A stretch of DNA of 64,000 nt from Shewanella sp. KX20019 (GTDB taxonomy: Bacteria > Pseudomonadota > Gammaproteobacteria > Enterobacterales > Shewanellaceae), in contig NZ_CP068437.1 of NCBI RefSeq assembly GCF_016757755.1, positions 2,914,001 to 2,978,000 on the forward strand, in the 5' to 3' direction. Positions 9,392-19,393 of this stretch are shown here, piece after piece. The notes under the pieces were generated by a model. That model saw only the letters and a program-made list of their open reading frames with translations. It was not told the DNA's origin and ran no database searches. The position numbers and the translations under genes were made by a program. The first letter of the stretch is position 1. Each line of letters starts with the position of its first letter.

Positions 9392-9562
9392 GTTATATCC
9401 TTACCTAATTACCGACAAAGCGGCGTTACATTATGAATTGATAATAACCCCTTTAACTATAGCTGCCTACGACTATCTCTTTGATAGATCTAAATTGATG
9501 AACAGACTAACTTGAGTTGTTATTTCGTGAGTAACACGGTAAAACATTAGGCATTATTGAAA

Positions 9563-9589
9563 ATACCCATCCTACTAGAAGATGGATAT
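9563..9589. repeat. Degenerate short copy of the TATACCCATC hairpin repeat
   Basis: ATACCCATC (9563-9571) and GATGGATAT (9581-9589) form a 9-bp inverted repeat with one mismatch. The left half and the ACTAGAAGATG interior match the fuller element at 19394-19440, with about 18 interior bases missing. It lies directly upstream of the ribosome site of the DUF938 gene, so it could form a hairpin in that mRNA leader. Confidence 0.6.
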
Positions 9590-9604
9590 AGACAGGATTA
9601 TGTT

Positions 9605-10216
9605 GTGACATCATTACCCTACTCTCAATCATGTGAGAATAATAAAGCCGCAATTGCCGCGATCTTAGAAGATGCTTTCAGTCAATCAACACATGTACTC
9701 GAAGTTGGCAGTGGCACTGGCCAACATGCGGTTCACTTCGCCAAACTTCTACCACATGCAATATGGCAAACAAGCGATCAGCTTGAGTATCACGCAGGCA
9801 TCAACGCTTGGTTGACCAAATCACCCAGCAGTAATTTACGCCAACCATGGCTGCTTGATGTATTAAAGCCCTGGCCAATAGATCCCGCAACAACCCCTTT
9901 AATCGACTCAATCTTCAGCGCAAATACACTACATATCATGTCAAAAGAGATGGTTAGTGCATTTTTTAATGGTGTTGGAAAACACTTAAGTGCTCAGGGC
10001 CAACTTTGTATTTACGGGCCCTTTAACTATCAAGGCCAATATAGCAGTGACAGCAATCGCAATTTTGATGGTTGGCTAGCAGCACAAAACCCGCAAAGTG
10101 CGATTCGGGATTTCGAGTGGATTACTGCGTTAGCTGCGGAGCAGAACCTGTCGTTGATAGCCGACTTTTCCATGCCGGCTAACAATCGTTTACTGCATTT
10201 TGAAAAAAATCGTTAG
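9605..10216 (+). CDS. DUF938 family SAM-dependent methyltransferase-like protein
   Basis: Class I methyltransferase fold: LPYSQSCENNKAAI at the very N-terminus (family signature), motif I VLEVGSGTGQHAVHFA, an acidic residue region ASDQ-like (TSDQLEYH), then FSANTLHIMS and YGPFNYQGQY. Substrate unknown. I place the start at GTG 9605 because ACAGGA lies seven bases upstream and DUF938 proteins begin just before LPYSQ; the longer frame from TTG 9557 would translate the repeat at 9563-9589. The gene ends convergently with yjjG, the last four bases overlapping. Confidence 0.8.
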   Translation: MTSLPYSQSCENNKAAIAAILEDAFSQSTHVLEVGSGTGQHAVHFAKLLPHAIWQTSDQLEYHAGINAWLTKSPSSNLRQPWLLDVLKPWPIDPATTPLIDSIFSANTLHIMSKEMVSAFFNGVGKHLSAQGQLCIYGPFNYQGQYSSDSNRNFDGWLAAQNPQSAIRDFEWITALAAEQNLSLIADFSMPANNRLLHFEKNR

Positions 10217-10893
10217 CTGCTCGCTAATAAAAGTTGTTGCAATTCATTTAACGAACAGACTTCATAATGAGGCGTAATCCCCTCCGGTTGGCTTTCGCCA
10301 TGACGATTCAACCAGCAAGTATGGATCCCTGCGTTTAACCCGCCTTGTATATCCGAGTGAGGATTGTCGCCGACCATTAGGATAGCGTCTCGAGCAGGGT
10401 TGCCCATACGCGAGAATGCATGATCAAATATCCCCACGTCGGGTTTCGCCACCCCAACCTGCTCTGAAATAACTAACGGCGAAAAGCGTTCAGCAAAACC
10501 AACTTTTTCCAGTCTTACCGTTTGTAGATCAGTAAACCCGTTGGTAATGATCCCCATATTGACCCTGCCCGTTAAGGTGTCAATTAGTTCTTGAGCACCC
10601 GGTAATAAAGTACAGATATCAGCCATAGCGCTTAAAAAGTCACTATTAAGACGCTGAGTTGAGACACTTAGTTTATGGGCCCACGTTTCAAAACGGGTGT
10701 TTTGCAACTGTTTAGCGCTGAGTTTTCCATCTTGATAATCAACCCACAGAGGCTTATTCACCGTTTGATATTGTTGAAAATCGGCTGCGGTGAACTCCAC
10801 ATTAAACCGAGAGAACATTAGCTGCAGACCTTTAAATGCATCAAAATGAAATAGAGTCTCATCGGCATCAAACAGTACCCAATCATATTTCAA
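10213..10893 (-). CDS. yjjG: YjjG-type HAD pyrimidine 5'-nucleotidase
   Basis: HAD-superfamily phosphatase of the YjjG group, which dephosphorylates non-canonical pyrimidine nucleotides (house-cleaning) and dUMP/UMP. HAD motif I is FDADETLFHFD (D9, D11), motif II ITNGFT, motif III lysine in VAKPDVGIF, motif IV MVGDNPHSDI. The cap domain between motifs I and II contains WVDYQDGKLSA, typical of this group. Length 226 aa as expected. Start is TTG at 10891-10893, AAGGA eight bases upstream. Convergent overlap with the DUF938 gene at 10213-10216. Confidence 0.9.
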   Translation of the reverse strand: MKYDWVLFDADETLFHFDAFKGLQLMFSRFNVEFTAADFQQYQTVNKPLWVDYQDGKLSAKQLQNTRFETWAHKLSVSTQRLNSDFLSAMADICTLLPGAQELIDTLTGRVNMGIITNGFTDLQTVRLEKVGFAERFSPLVISEQVGVAKPDVGIFDHAFSRMGNPARDAILMVGDNPHSDIQGGLNAGIHTCWLNRHGESQPEGITPHYEVCSLNELQQLLLASS

Positions 10894-10998
10894 AATTTTA
10901 TCCTTCTAAAACAACATGTCGCGTATAGCCACAAAATAGCTGGCTATATTAACCTATAAAGCCTAACTGTCATGCAAAAAAATATCCTGCAAGAAACA

Positions 10999-11033
10999 AC
11001 AAAAAAGCACCCAACTGATGCAGTCGAGTGCTT
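10999..11033 (-). terminator. Intrinsic terminator of the chemotaxis receptor gene
   Basis: On the minus strand a 13-bp stem (11033-11021 with 11017-11005, two G-T pairs) with a three-base loop is followed by six T. It lies about 60 bases after the receptor stop codon. Confidence 0.85.
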
Positions 11034-11092
11034 AGTCTTAAACAGAATTATTTTAAAGTATAAATCGAGACAGCTCTAACCTTCATTTATGC

Positions 11093-13102
11093 TTAGATTT
11101 TAAATCGTTTGACCACATCCGTCAGCTTGTCAGTCTGGCCCTCTAGATCAGTACAACTTTTCATCAAGTTGCTGGCCTCTATACGCGTTTGCTCACCAAT
11201 ATCATTAACTTCATGCATCATATCGCGGATTGATTGCGATACCTGATCTTGCTCTTGAGTAATATTGACGATCCCTTGCATATTCTCACTGTTCTCATCT
11301 ACCACGATAGTGATTTCTGAAAGCTGAGTATGCACCACTTGAGTGTCTTCCATATATTGATTAATTTGCTCACGAGTCGAACGCATACTGCTTTCTGCAG
11401 CAACGGCTTTACTCTGCAAGTCATTGATGCTGCTTTGAATGCTTTCAGTCGACTCTTGAGTTCGTTTGGCTAGCTGTCGCACTTCATCGGCAACAACCGC
11501 AAAACCACGCCCATGTTCACCGGCTCTCGCAGATTCAATTGCCGCATTAAGCGCCAATAAGTTAGTCTGTTCTGCAATATTGCGGATCACAACCATAACC
11601 TCTCCGATAGATTGACTACTCGAGCGCAGATCTTCAATAGTATGCACCGCACTGTCAAAATTCACATTCAGTGTCGATATACCTTCCATGGAGTTGCTCA
11701 ACACCGACTGCCCTTGCTTTGAGGTTTCGCTCGCCACTGCGGCAGATTGTCGCGCCGATGACACCTGCTCTTTAATCTCGTGAGCTGTCTCTGCCATCAT
11801 ATTAATGGTATTAACGGCTGAAGCGACCTCTTGTTGCGACTCTTTGATCTTACTAGCTGCCACTTCGCTAATATCGCTCACCGTTGCCGTGGTCTTTTTT
11901 AAATCAATACTGCTGTCTTGTACGTGACGCACGATGCTTTGGATTTGACCCACGAAGCTATTAAACGCTTCCGATAACTGCCCAATCTCATCATTGTTTC
12001 TAACCGGAATAGTTTTAGAAAGATCACCATCCCCCTCCGCAATACCAACCAATGCTTCTTTCACCTGCGACAGTGGTTTTAATAAAATTGAGGTCATCAC
12101 ATAAACCGCGATGAGGGTTACCGCTAAAATAATCAATACAATCAATGCTGATGATTGCACAGACTCAGTCACTGGCGCCTCAACGTAATCCATTGGCACC
12201 ATAATAGCCAGCTTCCAATCAAGGCTAAGCCGGTCCACTTCAACGCTACTAAACTGCACATAATATTCTTTACCGCGCCAGATAACTTGTGACTGACCAT
12301 AACTGTCGTCGTCCATCTGGTTGGCGAGTTGTAAAAATCCTTCATTACCATTTTGTTGGTCAAGCTTTTGCAGTTTAATATTTTCAGTCTCGCGGTTTTC
12401 AACGTCAACAATGGCCAACTGCTCATCGGGGAACACCACCATGTCACCATTATTATCTAGCAAAAATGCTTGGCCTTGCCCTTTATAATGGATAGCAGAA
12501 ACAATATCTTTGACAGAGGTCAGGTAAAGATCAACACCGCCAACACCGATGAACTCTCGTTCGAAGTTGTTTATTGGAAAATTGATCGACACATAGAATT
12601 CATCGTATCTTGCCTCATAAATAATGCGGCTGACATTCCACTGCTGGCTATCTTTAACTTCGTTCCACCAGGGTCTATCAAGCACATTGTAACCAGGAAT
12701 TACCGATACGCCCTCTTCAGCAAAGTACTCACCAGTAAAAGCGGAACCAAAAAAGATGGAGATGATGTCACCATTGGTTTTGACTTCTCGGTCAATTATC
12801 TGCACAACCCGATCAAATTCGGGCGTATCAAGCTCTTCACCACTGACTTTATGGTTTTCAAACCAATCAATAAGGCCAACGTTTCGAAATACAGTTTCAA
12901 CCCCATTAGCATGTTGCTTGAAGTAGCTTTCAATTTCAGTGGCGTTTAACTTTATAGATGCAGCCATAGAATCATCGAGCTCACTGCTCGCAGACTGCGC
13001 CACATAGCGTACCGTAAAAAATGCAGTCACCAGAAGAACGACTGAAACCACAATAGCAGTAGAAATTACAATTTTTGCTGTAATCGAATTTTTAATTCTC
13101 AT
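11093..13102 (-). CDS. Methyl-accepting chemotaxis protein with Cache sensor domain
   Basis: Transmembrane chemoreceptor. TM1 lies near residues 9-31, then a large periplasmic Cache-type domain (GYNVLDRPWWNEV, EFYVSINFPI, GVGGVDLYLT are typical dCache strands) to about residue 300, TM2 (LIVLIILAVTLIAVYV), HAMP, and a long cytoplasmic helical hairpin whose tip EQTNLLALNAAIESARAGE binds CheA/CheW. No C-terminal CheR pentapeptide. ATG at 13102 is preferred to GTG 13120 because AGG lies seven bases before it. dCache receptors commonly sense amino acids or carboxylates; the ligand here is unknown. Monocistronic with its own terminator. Confidence 0.93.
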   Translation of the reverse strand: MRIKNSITAKIVISTAIVVSVVLLVTAFFTVRYVAQSASSELDDSMAASIKLNATEIESYFKQHANGVETVFRNVGLIDWFENHKVSGEELDTPEFDRVVQIIDREVKTNGDIISIFFGSAFTGEYFAEEGVSVIPGYNVLDRPWWNEVKDSQQWNVSRIIYEARYDEFYVSINFPINNFEREFIGVGGVDLYLTSVKDIVSAIHYKGQGQAFLLDNNGDMVVFPDEQLAIVDVENRETENIKLQKLDQQNGNEGFLQLANQMDDDSYGQSQVIWRGKEYYVQFSSVEVDRLSLDWKLAIMVPMDYVEAPVTESVQSSALIVLIILAVTLIAVYVMTSILLKPLSQVKEALVGIAEGDGDLSKTIPVRNNDEIGQLSEAFNSFVGQIQSIVRHVQDSSIDLKKTTATVSDISEVAASKIKESQQEVASAVNTINMMAETAHEIKEQVSSARQSAAVASETSKQGQSVLSNSMEGISTLNVNFDSAVHTIEDLRSSSQSIGEVMVVIRNIAEQTNLLALNAAIESARAGEHGRGFAVVADEVRQLAKRTQESTESIQSSINDLQSKAVAAESSMRSTREQINQYMEDTQVVHTQLSEITIVVDENSENMQGIVNITQEQDQVSQSIRDMMHEVNDIGEQTRIEASNLMKSCTDLEGQTDKLTDVVKRFKI

Positions 13103-13856
13103 AAGACACCTAATTATCACGACTTCATTGTATTTATTTGAACATTCTCATGGTTTTTATGGATAAACACAGTACTTTACGCTCAACGTTAAATACTATC
13201 GACTATATTAATAATAACTTTAGTCGTTCGGTATGGAAAACATATTAACCCCAATATTATCAAACTTGAAATTTATATAAAGCATAACTTGTAATATTTT
13301 TTGTCAACGTTAAAAAAGTACGAGGCTATAATATTTAATTTCCCAACACTACACCTTTGACCTAAATGTTTTACCAACCCAACACTTTAAACATGGCATT
13401 TAACACCAAAATAGATGAACCACTGATAACTTTCGTCTACAGATCAACAAAAACTCGATATAAAAAGGCATTTATCATTCAATTTCAACAACTAACAATT
13501 TAAGTATACAATATCCACAAAATCCAGTATTATTGGTGATCACTAGAAAATGTAAATTTCATTATTCTTTAATTTAGGGTAGAAATATTCTAAATTAATA
13601 TACCTGAGAAAAGTGCAGTCCCCCTAAGTCAAACTAGAGACACTCTACAACAAGGTGACACTTTCGGGATTAACAGGATTACCCTAGCCATTGATTTAAA
13701 TTGAACCTACAAATAAAGCATCTACTACATCACTTTAATATCAGGTCGAACTTATTTAATGAAATAAAGATAAAATGCTAGTTACTTAGCCGTTAATAGT
13801 ATAAACGTTCTATTTAACTCCCATCATACTTACATATAATATGGACTTAATTTTGT
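13103..13856. other. AT-rich intergenic stretch, no gene seen
   Basis: About 750 bases between two divergent genes. Very AT-rich and free of any credible frame on either strand. It should hold both divergent promoters; TATAAT within CATATAATATGG near 13834-13841 is close to the lipoprotein start. No clear terminator, palindrome or RNA fold noticed. Confidence 0.5.
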
Positions 13857-16424
13857 ATGAAAAAGAAAATTATATGCGCACTAACATCTGCTATCCTTTT
13901 AAGCGCCTGTGCTCAAAACACCCCAACTGCGTTATTGTCACAAACAGACACTCCCCCTGCTAGCTATACACTTGATATCGTACAAGCTATTCCCTCCCCT
14001 GCAGCAATGAAGGCGAATGTGCTGCATAATGCCAGAACGTCAACCGTAGTCGATATCGATGTGGCTTACGTGGGTAAACAGATCCCTTTTACTTTTAGTG
14101 ACGGTAAAGTAGCCAATTCCGACGGGTTTGACTGGTATGTGAGTAAGCATTTTGCATTAAAAACAGACTACCCTGCCGAGCGGGCAAAATTCTTCTTGGA
14201 GCTGCTTGAGTTATCGTATCCTTACTATGTTGAGTTCTTTGGAATCGAGCCTGCCAATATTCGAAATCAACGTATAGCTTCAACTTATGCCACAACTGTC
14301 GGCAAATTGCGTTTAGCCATGTTTGACGATGGTTTCAATCGTGGTGTACATCACACCGCAGGCGGTGAGGCGATGTACTATAACCAAGTAGGTTATAGTT
14401 TTCCTACCGAAAGGCCGCAGCATCAGCGTTATATTGCCATTCATGAAACCATGCACTCTTATCAAATGGCCGTTGGTAACTACCCTTGGACCCCCTCTTG
14501 GCATGGTGAAGGTTTAGGTGATTCACTGGCTAATCATGTGTTCGATAGTGAGAAAAAGCAACTTGCAGTGTTTGGCCATGATGTACCAATTTTTGATGTT
14601 GTTAGCCAGGGCATTGACGTTTATTCAAAAGAAAAGCCAACCTTAGTCGATATCCATAACCGTGCCAAATTCAACCGTGGGCTTAACGTGTTGTTTGTAC
14701 AGTTTATGTATAACAACCCTGAGTACTCTCAGTACATGAAGATCTACCATCAGGAAATTATAAAGCGCCAAACTGCAAGCAGAGCAGAGTCTTTAACTGT
14801 TTTACAAGATATTGTACCTAACTGGGACGCACTTGAGCAGAACTTCAAGCAATGGGCAGAGAATATTGTGCAAACCCATGAAGTGGCTACCCGTGGCCAG
14901 TGGGAGATGGACGGTAATATGTTTTACAAGCGTAAAACAAGTTACCAGTATGGCCCCCAGAGACTAGGCTTTAACATGACGCCTGCACAAATTCCTGGCT
15001 TTACCCCATTTCAGAATGATTTTCCGCAAGCCGCTGCCAGTTCGCTAACGTTACCAGCCAAGCGAGGTGTCGCTCAGCCTACCCTGGCTTATGTTATCAA
15101 CTTTGATAAGGCACAAATCACTCAGGGCAGTATTGGTATGGCATTAGGTGCACAATCAACCGCCGAAAACACCAAAGCGAAACAAGATAGCTATTGGGGT
15201 TGGAAAGGCGCCAATACCGATACAGACCCTCAATTAAGAGTCGAAATAAAATCCGCTAATACCTTAGTTATTGACGGTCGAACCCTTGGTGCAGAATTAA
15301 AAGAGATTGCGCTACCGTTAGATATTATCGAAAGCATTAACAACCAAGATAAGCCACAATTAGGCGTCTCGATTCAAATTAAACAAACTGAAGTCATCTA
15401 CACGTTAAAGGCTAAAAACGCTAACACCTTTATTGTAGAGTTGCCGATCACTGCAGGCATATACGCCGCATTGATTAACAACAGCTTCGGATTAGTCTCT
15501 ACTGATAATCAGCATGGTATCACGCCATTTATAGACGATGGGCGTGACCTCAATCCAAATAAGGTTGATTTAGCAACATCCGCTCCAACCAATGCTTGGG
15601 CATTCAAAGGTGATTCACTGTCACTACGTTTTGCCAGAGCAATATGGAAAGCAGGCGATGCGGCGCCTAAATCTTGGCAGGAAAGCTTTAACCAGTTAAG
15701 CAGCGCGGCTCTCAATCGTCCAACAGCTGATAAAGAAGTTGCTACAGTTGTTAGCCTATTACCGTCTCTTGCAAAAGAGGGTGCTGGTCTAAATGACGCA
15801 CTGGCTGAACTATCCGGTTTAGAGCTAAAAATCGACTGGATTGGCAAGGGGTTAGACTCTCTCAATGAAGTCGCCATATTGACTAACCATGGCAGTGATT
15901 CAATTACCTTAACTCTAGCGGTAACCGCAGGGAGTGAGTCAGCGAAAAGTGAAACGATGACGATAAATCCAGGCCAAAGACTAGAAGTGCCAATTGAAAA
16001 CAGTCTGCTTGCGCTATCAAGTACTGTGTCTGCCAGTATTAGCTACATTTGGAATGAACAACAGATCGACCAAACTATCACTCAGAAGTCAAAACAGTAT
16101 CGTGGCTTTGAAATGCCACAAATCAGTGCTCAATATAATGAAGGTCAGCTAACCCTATCAGGTCAACTAAATGGTCCTTTCTCCGGTGATACTTCAGGGC
16201 ATATCATTTATGACCTATTCCATGGTCAAGAGAGTGAGCGTCATAGTCAAGCATTTACCATGCAGCCCTATGATGAAAAAGCACTTGAGAAAGTCTTTAC
16301 CATTGATGAAAAATCACTAGAACATGACGCCTGGTTTGAAATTACCGTAATTGCTGACGTTGATGGTGAGCCAGTGACTTTAAGAAAGCGTCTACCTTTT
16401 GTACCGCAAAAGCTAAAGCGTTAA
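13857..16424 (+). CDS. Large lipoprotein with HExxH metallopeptidase motif, family unknown
   Basis: A lipobox (LLSAC, Cys about residue 18) directs it to the envelope. The N-terminal third contains H196-E-T-M-H200 and, 18 residues later, E218 in PSWHGEGLGDS, the order HExxH...E expected of a gluzincin zinc site. The following 450-600 residues contain no second motif; the C-terminal part (NEVAILTNHGSDSITLTL, GQLTLSGQLNGP) looks like Ig/beta-sandwich repeats. Not assignable to a named family by eye. It starts with ATG at 13857 with no strong ribosome site. A bidirectional terminator follows. A protein- or carbohydrate-bound peptidase at the cell surface is the most likely role, by inference. 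Confidence 0.75.
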   Translation: MKKKIICALTSAILLSACAQNTPTALLSQTDTPPASYTLDIVQAIPSPAAMKANVLHNARTSTVVDIDVAYVGKQIPFTFSDGKVANSDGFDWYVSKHFALKTDYPAERAKFFLELLELSYPYYVEFFGIEPANIRNQRIASTYATTVGKLRLAMFDDGFNRGVHHTAGGEAMYYNQVGYSFPTERPQHQRYIAIHETMHSYQMAVGNYPWTPSWHGEGLGDSLANHVFDSEKKQLAVFGHDVPIFDVVSQGIDVYSKEKPTLVDIHNRAKFNRGLNVLFVQFMYNNPEYSQYMKIYHQEIIKRQTASRAESLTVLQDIVPNWDALEQNFKQWAENIVQTHEVATRGQWEMDGNMFYKRKTSYQYGPQRLGFNMTPAQIPGFTPFQNDFPQAAASSLTLPAKRGVAQPTLAYVINFDKAQITQGSIGMALGAQSTAENTKAKQDSYWGWKGANTDTDPQLRVEIKSANTLVIDGRTLGAELKEIALPLDIIESINNQDKPQLGVSIQIKQTEVIYTLKAKNANTFIVELPITAGIYAALINNSFGLVSTDNQHGITPFIDDGRDLNPNKVDLATSAPTNAWAFKGDSLSLRFARAIWKAGDAAPKSWQESFNQLSSAALNRPTADKEVATVVSLLPSLAKEGAGLNDALAELSGLELKIDWIGKGLDSLNEVAILTNHGSDSITLTLAVTAGSESAKSETMTINPGQRLEVPIENSLLALSSTVSASISYIWNEQQIDQTITQKSKQYRGFEMPQISAQYNEGQLTLSGQLNGPFSGDTSGHIIYDLFHGQESERHSQAFTMQPYDEKALEKVFTIDEKSLEHDAWFEITVIADVDGEPVTLRKRLPFVPQKLKR

Positions 16425-16450
16425 TTTTTAAGCAATAAACATCTTGCTTA

Positions 16451-16484
16451 AAAAAGCCTATTACGTTCGCGTAATAGGCTTTTT
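16451..16484. terminator. Bidirectional intrinsic terminator
   Basis: A 15-bp stem (16451-16465 with 16470-16484) around TTCG, with A and T runs on both sides. It separates the HExxH lipoprotein gene (plus) from the acyl-CoA dehydrogenase gene (minus). Confidence 0.92.
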
Positions 16485-16541
16485 ATTTCTTATTCAGTGA
16501 TTTACCCGTAGCTTGCAGCCATTCATATAGACGCTAATAAC

Positions 16542-18332
16542 CTAGAAGTCAGCGTCCTCGAACTCACAAATAACTAGGCTTGCAGATCCAATCTGTTTCA
16601 GCAAGCTTCGGGTTTGCGGCGCCCAATACGCCATATAAAACTTAGCTGTATTTAATTTGTTTCGATAAAATGCGCTATCCGCCTGACGACTCTCTATACC
16701 TGCTAAAGCCTTTTCAGCCACTCGTGTCCACATCCAAGCTAGAGAGGTTATGCCCAATAATTGCATATAGGCAAATGACGCTGCGCCTATCACATCGGGG
16801 TTCTTGGCTGCTTCAGTGGCAATGATTTTCGTTGCTTTCTCAAGATCTGTCGCCGCAGCCATCAAACTTGAAACCAGAGGTTTCATCATATCGTTATCAA
16901 GGTTTGATTGAATAAGGGCTTTAACTTCCTCAGACCATAATTCTAGTGCAGCACCTTTGTCAGACATAATTTTGCGGCCAACAAGATCAAGCGCTTGTAC
17001 CCCGTTGGTCCCTTCATAAATCATGGAGATACGACTATCACGCACATACTGCTCCATGCCCCACTCATGAATATAACCATGGCCACCAAACACTTGTTGC
17101 GCGTCAACACAGGCCTTAAACCCTTGGTCAGTAACAAACCCTTTTACAATCGGGGTGAATAGCGCCGCCAACTGAGAAGACCTCTTCCTTCGTACTGGAT
17201 CACTGTGTCGCTCAGCTTCATCAAGCCAAAGTGCTTGCTGGCCCATCAGTGCACGAGCGCCTTCATTAAATGATTTTTGCGACAACAACATACGGCGAAC
17301 ATCACCATGAACAAGAATAGGATCAGCTGCTAACGCCTTCTGCTTTGCCCCACTTAATGCACGCCCTTGAATACGATCTTTGGCATACGTTAGTGCATTT
17401 TGATAAGCGATCTCAGACACTCCAAGCCCTTGAATACCGACACCTAATCTTGCTTGGTTCATCATGGTAAACATCGCTCGAAGACCTTGATGTGGTTCGC
17501 CTACGAGTTCGCCTATTGCGCCATCGAAATTCATCACACAAGTTGAGTTCCCGTGGATCCCCATCTTATGTTCAAGACTCGCAGCATATAACGTATTGGG
17601 CTCTCCTAGGCCTCCATCATCATTAAGTAGTATTTTAGGCACTGCAAACAAAGAGATCCCCTTCACCCCTTCTGGGGCATCAGGCAGTTTCGCTAACACT
17701 AAATGAATAATATTATCCGTTAAATCATGATCGCCTGAGGAGATGAATATCTTCTCACCTGTTATGGCAAACGTATCGTTCCCCGCGGGAGTCGCTTTTG
17801 TGCGCAGCAGTGCCAAATCGGTGCCAGCGTGAGACTCGGTTAGGTTCATAGTACCGGTCCACTCACCACTAACCAGTTTGTCCAAATACTTCCGTTTTAA
17901 GCTGTCACTTCCATGTGCATGGATCGCTGCGTATGCACCATGCGTAAGACCTGGATACATGGCAAATGCCATGTTGGTGGCCGTTTTCATCTCAGTTGCA
18001 AAAATGCCAACAACTTCAGGCAAACCTTGGCCGCCAAATTCTGGATCGCACGTGAGCGTTGCCCAACCATTATCAACATATTGTTGGTAAGCATCGATAA
18101 AACCTTTCGGGGTAACGACTTTACCGTCAACTAATTTACAACCTTCTACATCACCAGAGCCGTTGAGTGGCAACATAATATCGCTGGTAAAATCTGCAAC
18201 ACCTTGCAGTACTGCATCAATAAGTTCGGGATCAAACTCTTCAAAACCCGCTAATTCCTTTTGATTATAAATGTCGAGCAATTCATTAAGTACAAACTGA
18301 TAGTCACGTAATGGAGCTTGATAAATTGGCAT
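16542..18332 (-). CDS. Acyl-CoA dehydrogenase (long, C-terminal-extended subfamily)
   Basis: FAD-dependent acyl-CoA dehydrogenase. Signatures: TCDPEFGGQGLPE, TGTMNLTESHAGTDLALLRTKA (flavin and substrate site), ITGEKIFISSGDHD, QVFGGHGYIHEWGMEQYVRDSRISMIYEGTNG, in which the Glu of IYEGTNG is the catalytic base position. At 596 aa it has the extra C-terminal helical domain of the subfamily that includes DmdC (3-methylmercaptopropionyl-CoA dehydrogenase) and related long-chain enzymes. Starts at ATG 18332 with AAGGGA seven bases upstream. Stands alone. DMSP-derived versus fatty acyl substrate cannot be told from sequence. Confidence 0.92.
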   Translation of the reverse strand: MPIYQAPLRDYQFVLNELLDIYNQKELAGFEEFDPELIDAVLQGVADFTSDIMLPLNGSGDVEGCKLVDGKVVTPKGFIDAYQQYVDNGWATLTCDPEFGGQGLPEVVGIFATEMKTATNMAFAMYPGLTHGAYAAIHAHGSDSLKRKYLDKLVSGEWTGTMNLTESHAGTDLALLRTKATPAGNDTFAITGEKIFISSGDHDLTDNIIHLVLAKLPDAPEGVKGISLFAVPKILLNDDGGLGEPNTLYAASLEHKMGIHGNSTCVMNFDGAIGELVGEPHQGLRAMFTMMNQARLGVGIQGLGVSEIAYQNALTYAKDRIQGRALSGAKQKALAADPILVHGDVRRMLLSQKSFNEGARALMGQQALWLDEAERHSDPVRRKRSSQLAALFTPIVKGFVTDQGFKACVDAQQVFGGHGYIHEWGMEQYVRDSRISMIYEGTNGVQALDLVGRKIMSDKGAALELWSEEVKALIQSNLDNDMMKPLVSSLMAAATDLEKATKIIATEAAKNPDVIGAASFAYMQLLGITSLAWMWTRVAEKALAGIESRQADSAFYRNKLNTAKFYMAYWAPQTRSLLKQIGSASLVICEFEDADF

Positions 18333-18537
18333 TGTGTCATCCCTTTAATTATTGTCTTTATGCTCAGTGCTCCGACCACCTTATCTAAATTTGAGCAAAA
18401 ACTCAGCATTATTTTGGCTTTGTTTATTAAGTAGAACAGCGTTACTGTAAAATCACTTTAAATAGCCCTTATCTCACCGCTAAAAACGCGTTAAGCTAAA
18501 TCATCTATCGCGTTAACTCTCTGAAAGGACTGTCCCC

Positions 18538-19383
18538 ATGGGTTTCGTCACCACTCAAAAGCACGCTAACGGTCTAGAATATATCGATATAAATACGCCT
18601 CTTTGTAAGGCGCGGATCTTTCTTCAAGGCGCGCAAATTGACTACTTTGAACCAGCAGGTAAAAAACCGCTGTTATGGGTATCAACAGCTGATGATTATC
18701 AACCCGGAAGTGGGATCCGTGGCGGAGTGCCGGTTTGTTGGCCTTGGTTTGGTATGAGTTCAACGCCAGGTTTCCCGCAACATGGTTTTGCTCGCACAAG
18801 CATTTGGGCCTTAGACTCGGTCAAAATGCTTGAAGATGCGGTAGAGATTAAACTCACCTTACCTTTGACTGACAGCGATAGAGAATATTGGCCACATAAC
18901 ACCAGTGTAGAGATGTCATTTAGGCTCAATGACACGCTCTCGGTCAGTATTACTAATATTAACCATGCCGATTATGATGTGAGTTTAACCCAAGCTTTAC
19001 ACAGCTATTTCCCAATCGGCGATATTCACCAATTAAAGGCCAGTGGATTTGCAGGTGCTAACTTTATCGAGTTTGCCAAAGGGCCCTTCCCTCAAGCAGA
19101 AAATGATATCGATTTCACTCGTGAAACAGACCGTGTATATACCGAACTGGGCGACACACAAGCGCTACATACTGTTGATGGGGTTATTGAAGTCAGTCGC
19201 GAGAACAGTAAAAGTGCGGTGTTGTGGAACCCTTGGATTGAAAAATCGCAACGATTGTCCCGTTTTAATGACGATGATTACTTATCGATGGTCTGTTTAG
19301 AAGCCGCGAATGTTCTCGATGATAAAGTCACTTTAGCCCCAAATGAATCTCATACATTAACCACCCATATCCGCTGGAAATAA
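18538..19383 (+). CDS. yeaD: D-hexose-6-phosphate mutarotase (YeaD family)
   Basis: Aldose-1-epimerase-like enzyme that interconverts the anomers of glucose-6-phosphate. Family features: GGVPVCWPWFG, PQHGFARTSIW (His and Arg of the active site), LTQALHSYFPIGDI (second catalytic His) and SAVLWNPWIEKSQRLSRFNDDDY, with EAANV near the C-terminus. Length 281 aa is normal. GAAAGGA eight bases before the ATG. Single gene, followed directly by the hairpin repeat, which may end the transcript. Confidence 0.9.
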   Translation: MGFVTTQKHANGLEYIDINTPLCKARIFLQGAQIDYFEPAGKKPLLWVSTADDYQPGSGIRGGVPVCWPWFGMSSTPGFPQHGFARTSIWALDSVKMLEDAVEIKLTLPLTDSDREYWPHNTSVEMSFRLNDTLSVSITNINHADYDVSLTQALHSYFPIGDIHQLKASGFAGANFIEFAKGPFPQAENDIDFTRETDRVYTELGDTQALHTVDGVIEVSRENSKSAVLWNPWIEKSQRLSRFNDDDYLSMVCLEAANVLDDKVTLAPNESHTLTTHIRWK

Positions 19384-19393
19384 CATTAAATTA

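Noticed and set aside
12470..12949. 159-codon plus-strand frame inside the chemotaxis receptor
   Set aside because: Antisense shadow of the Cache domain; the receptor frame is well supported.
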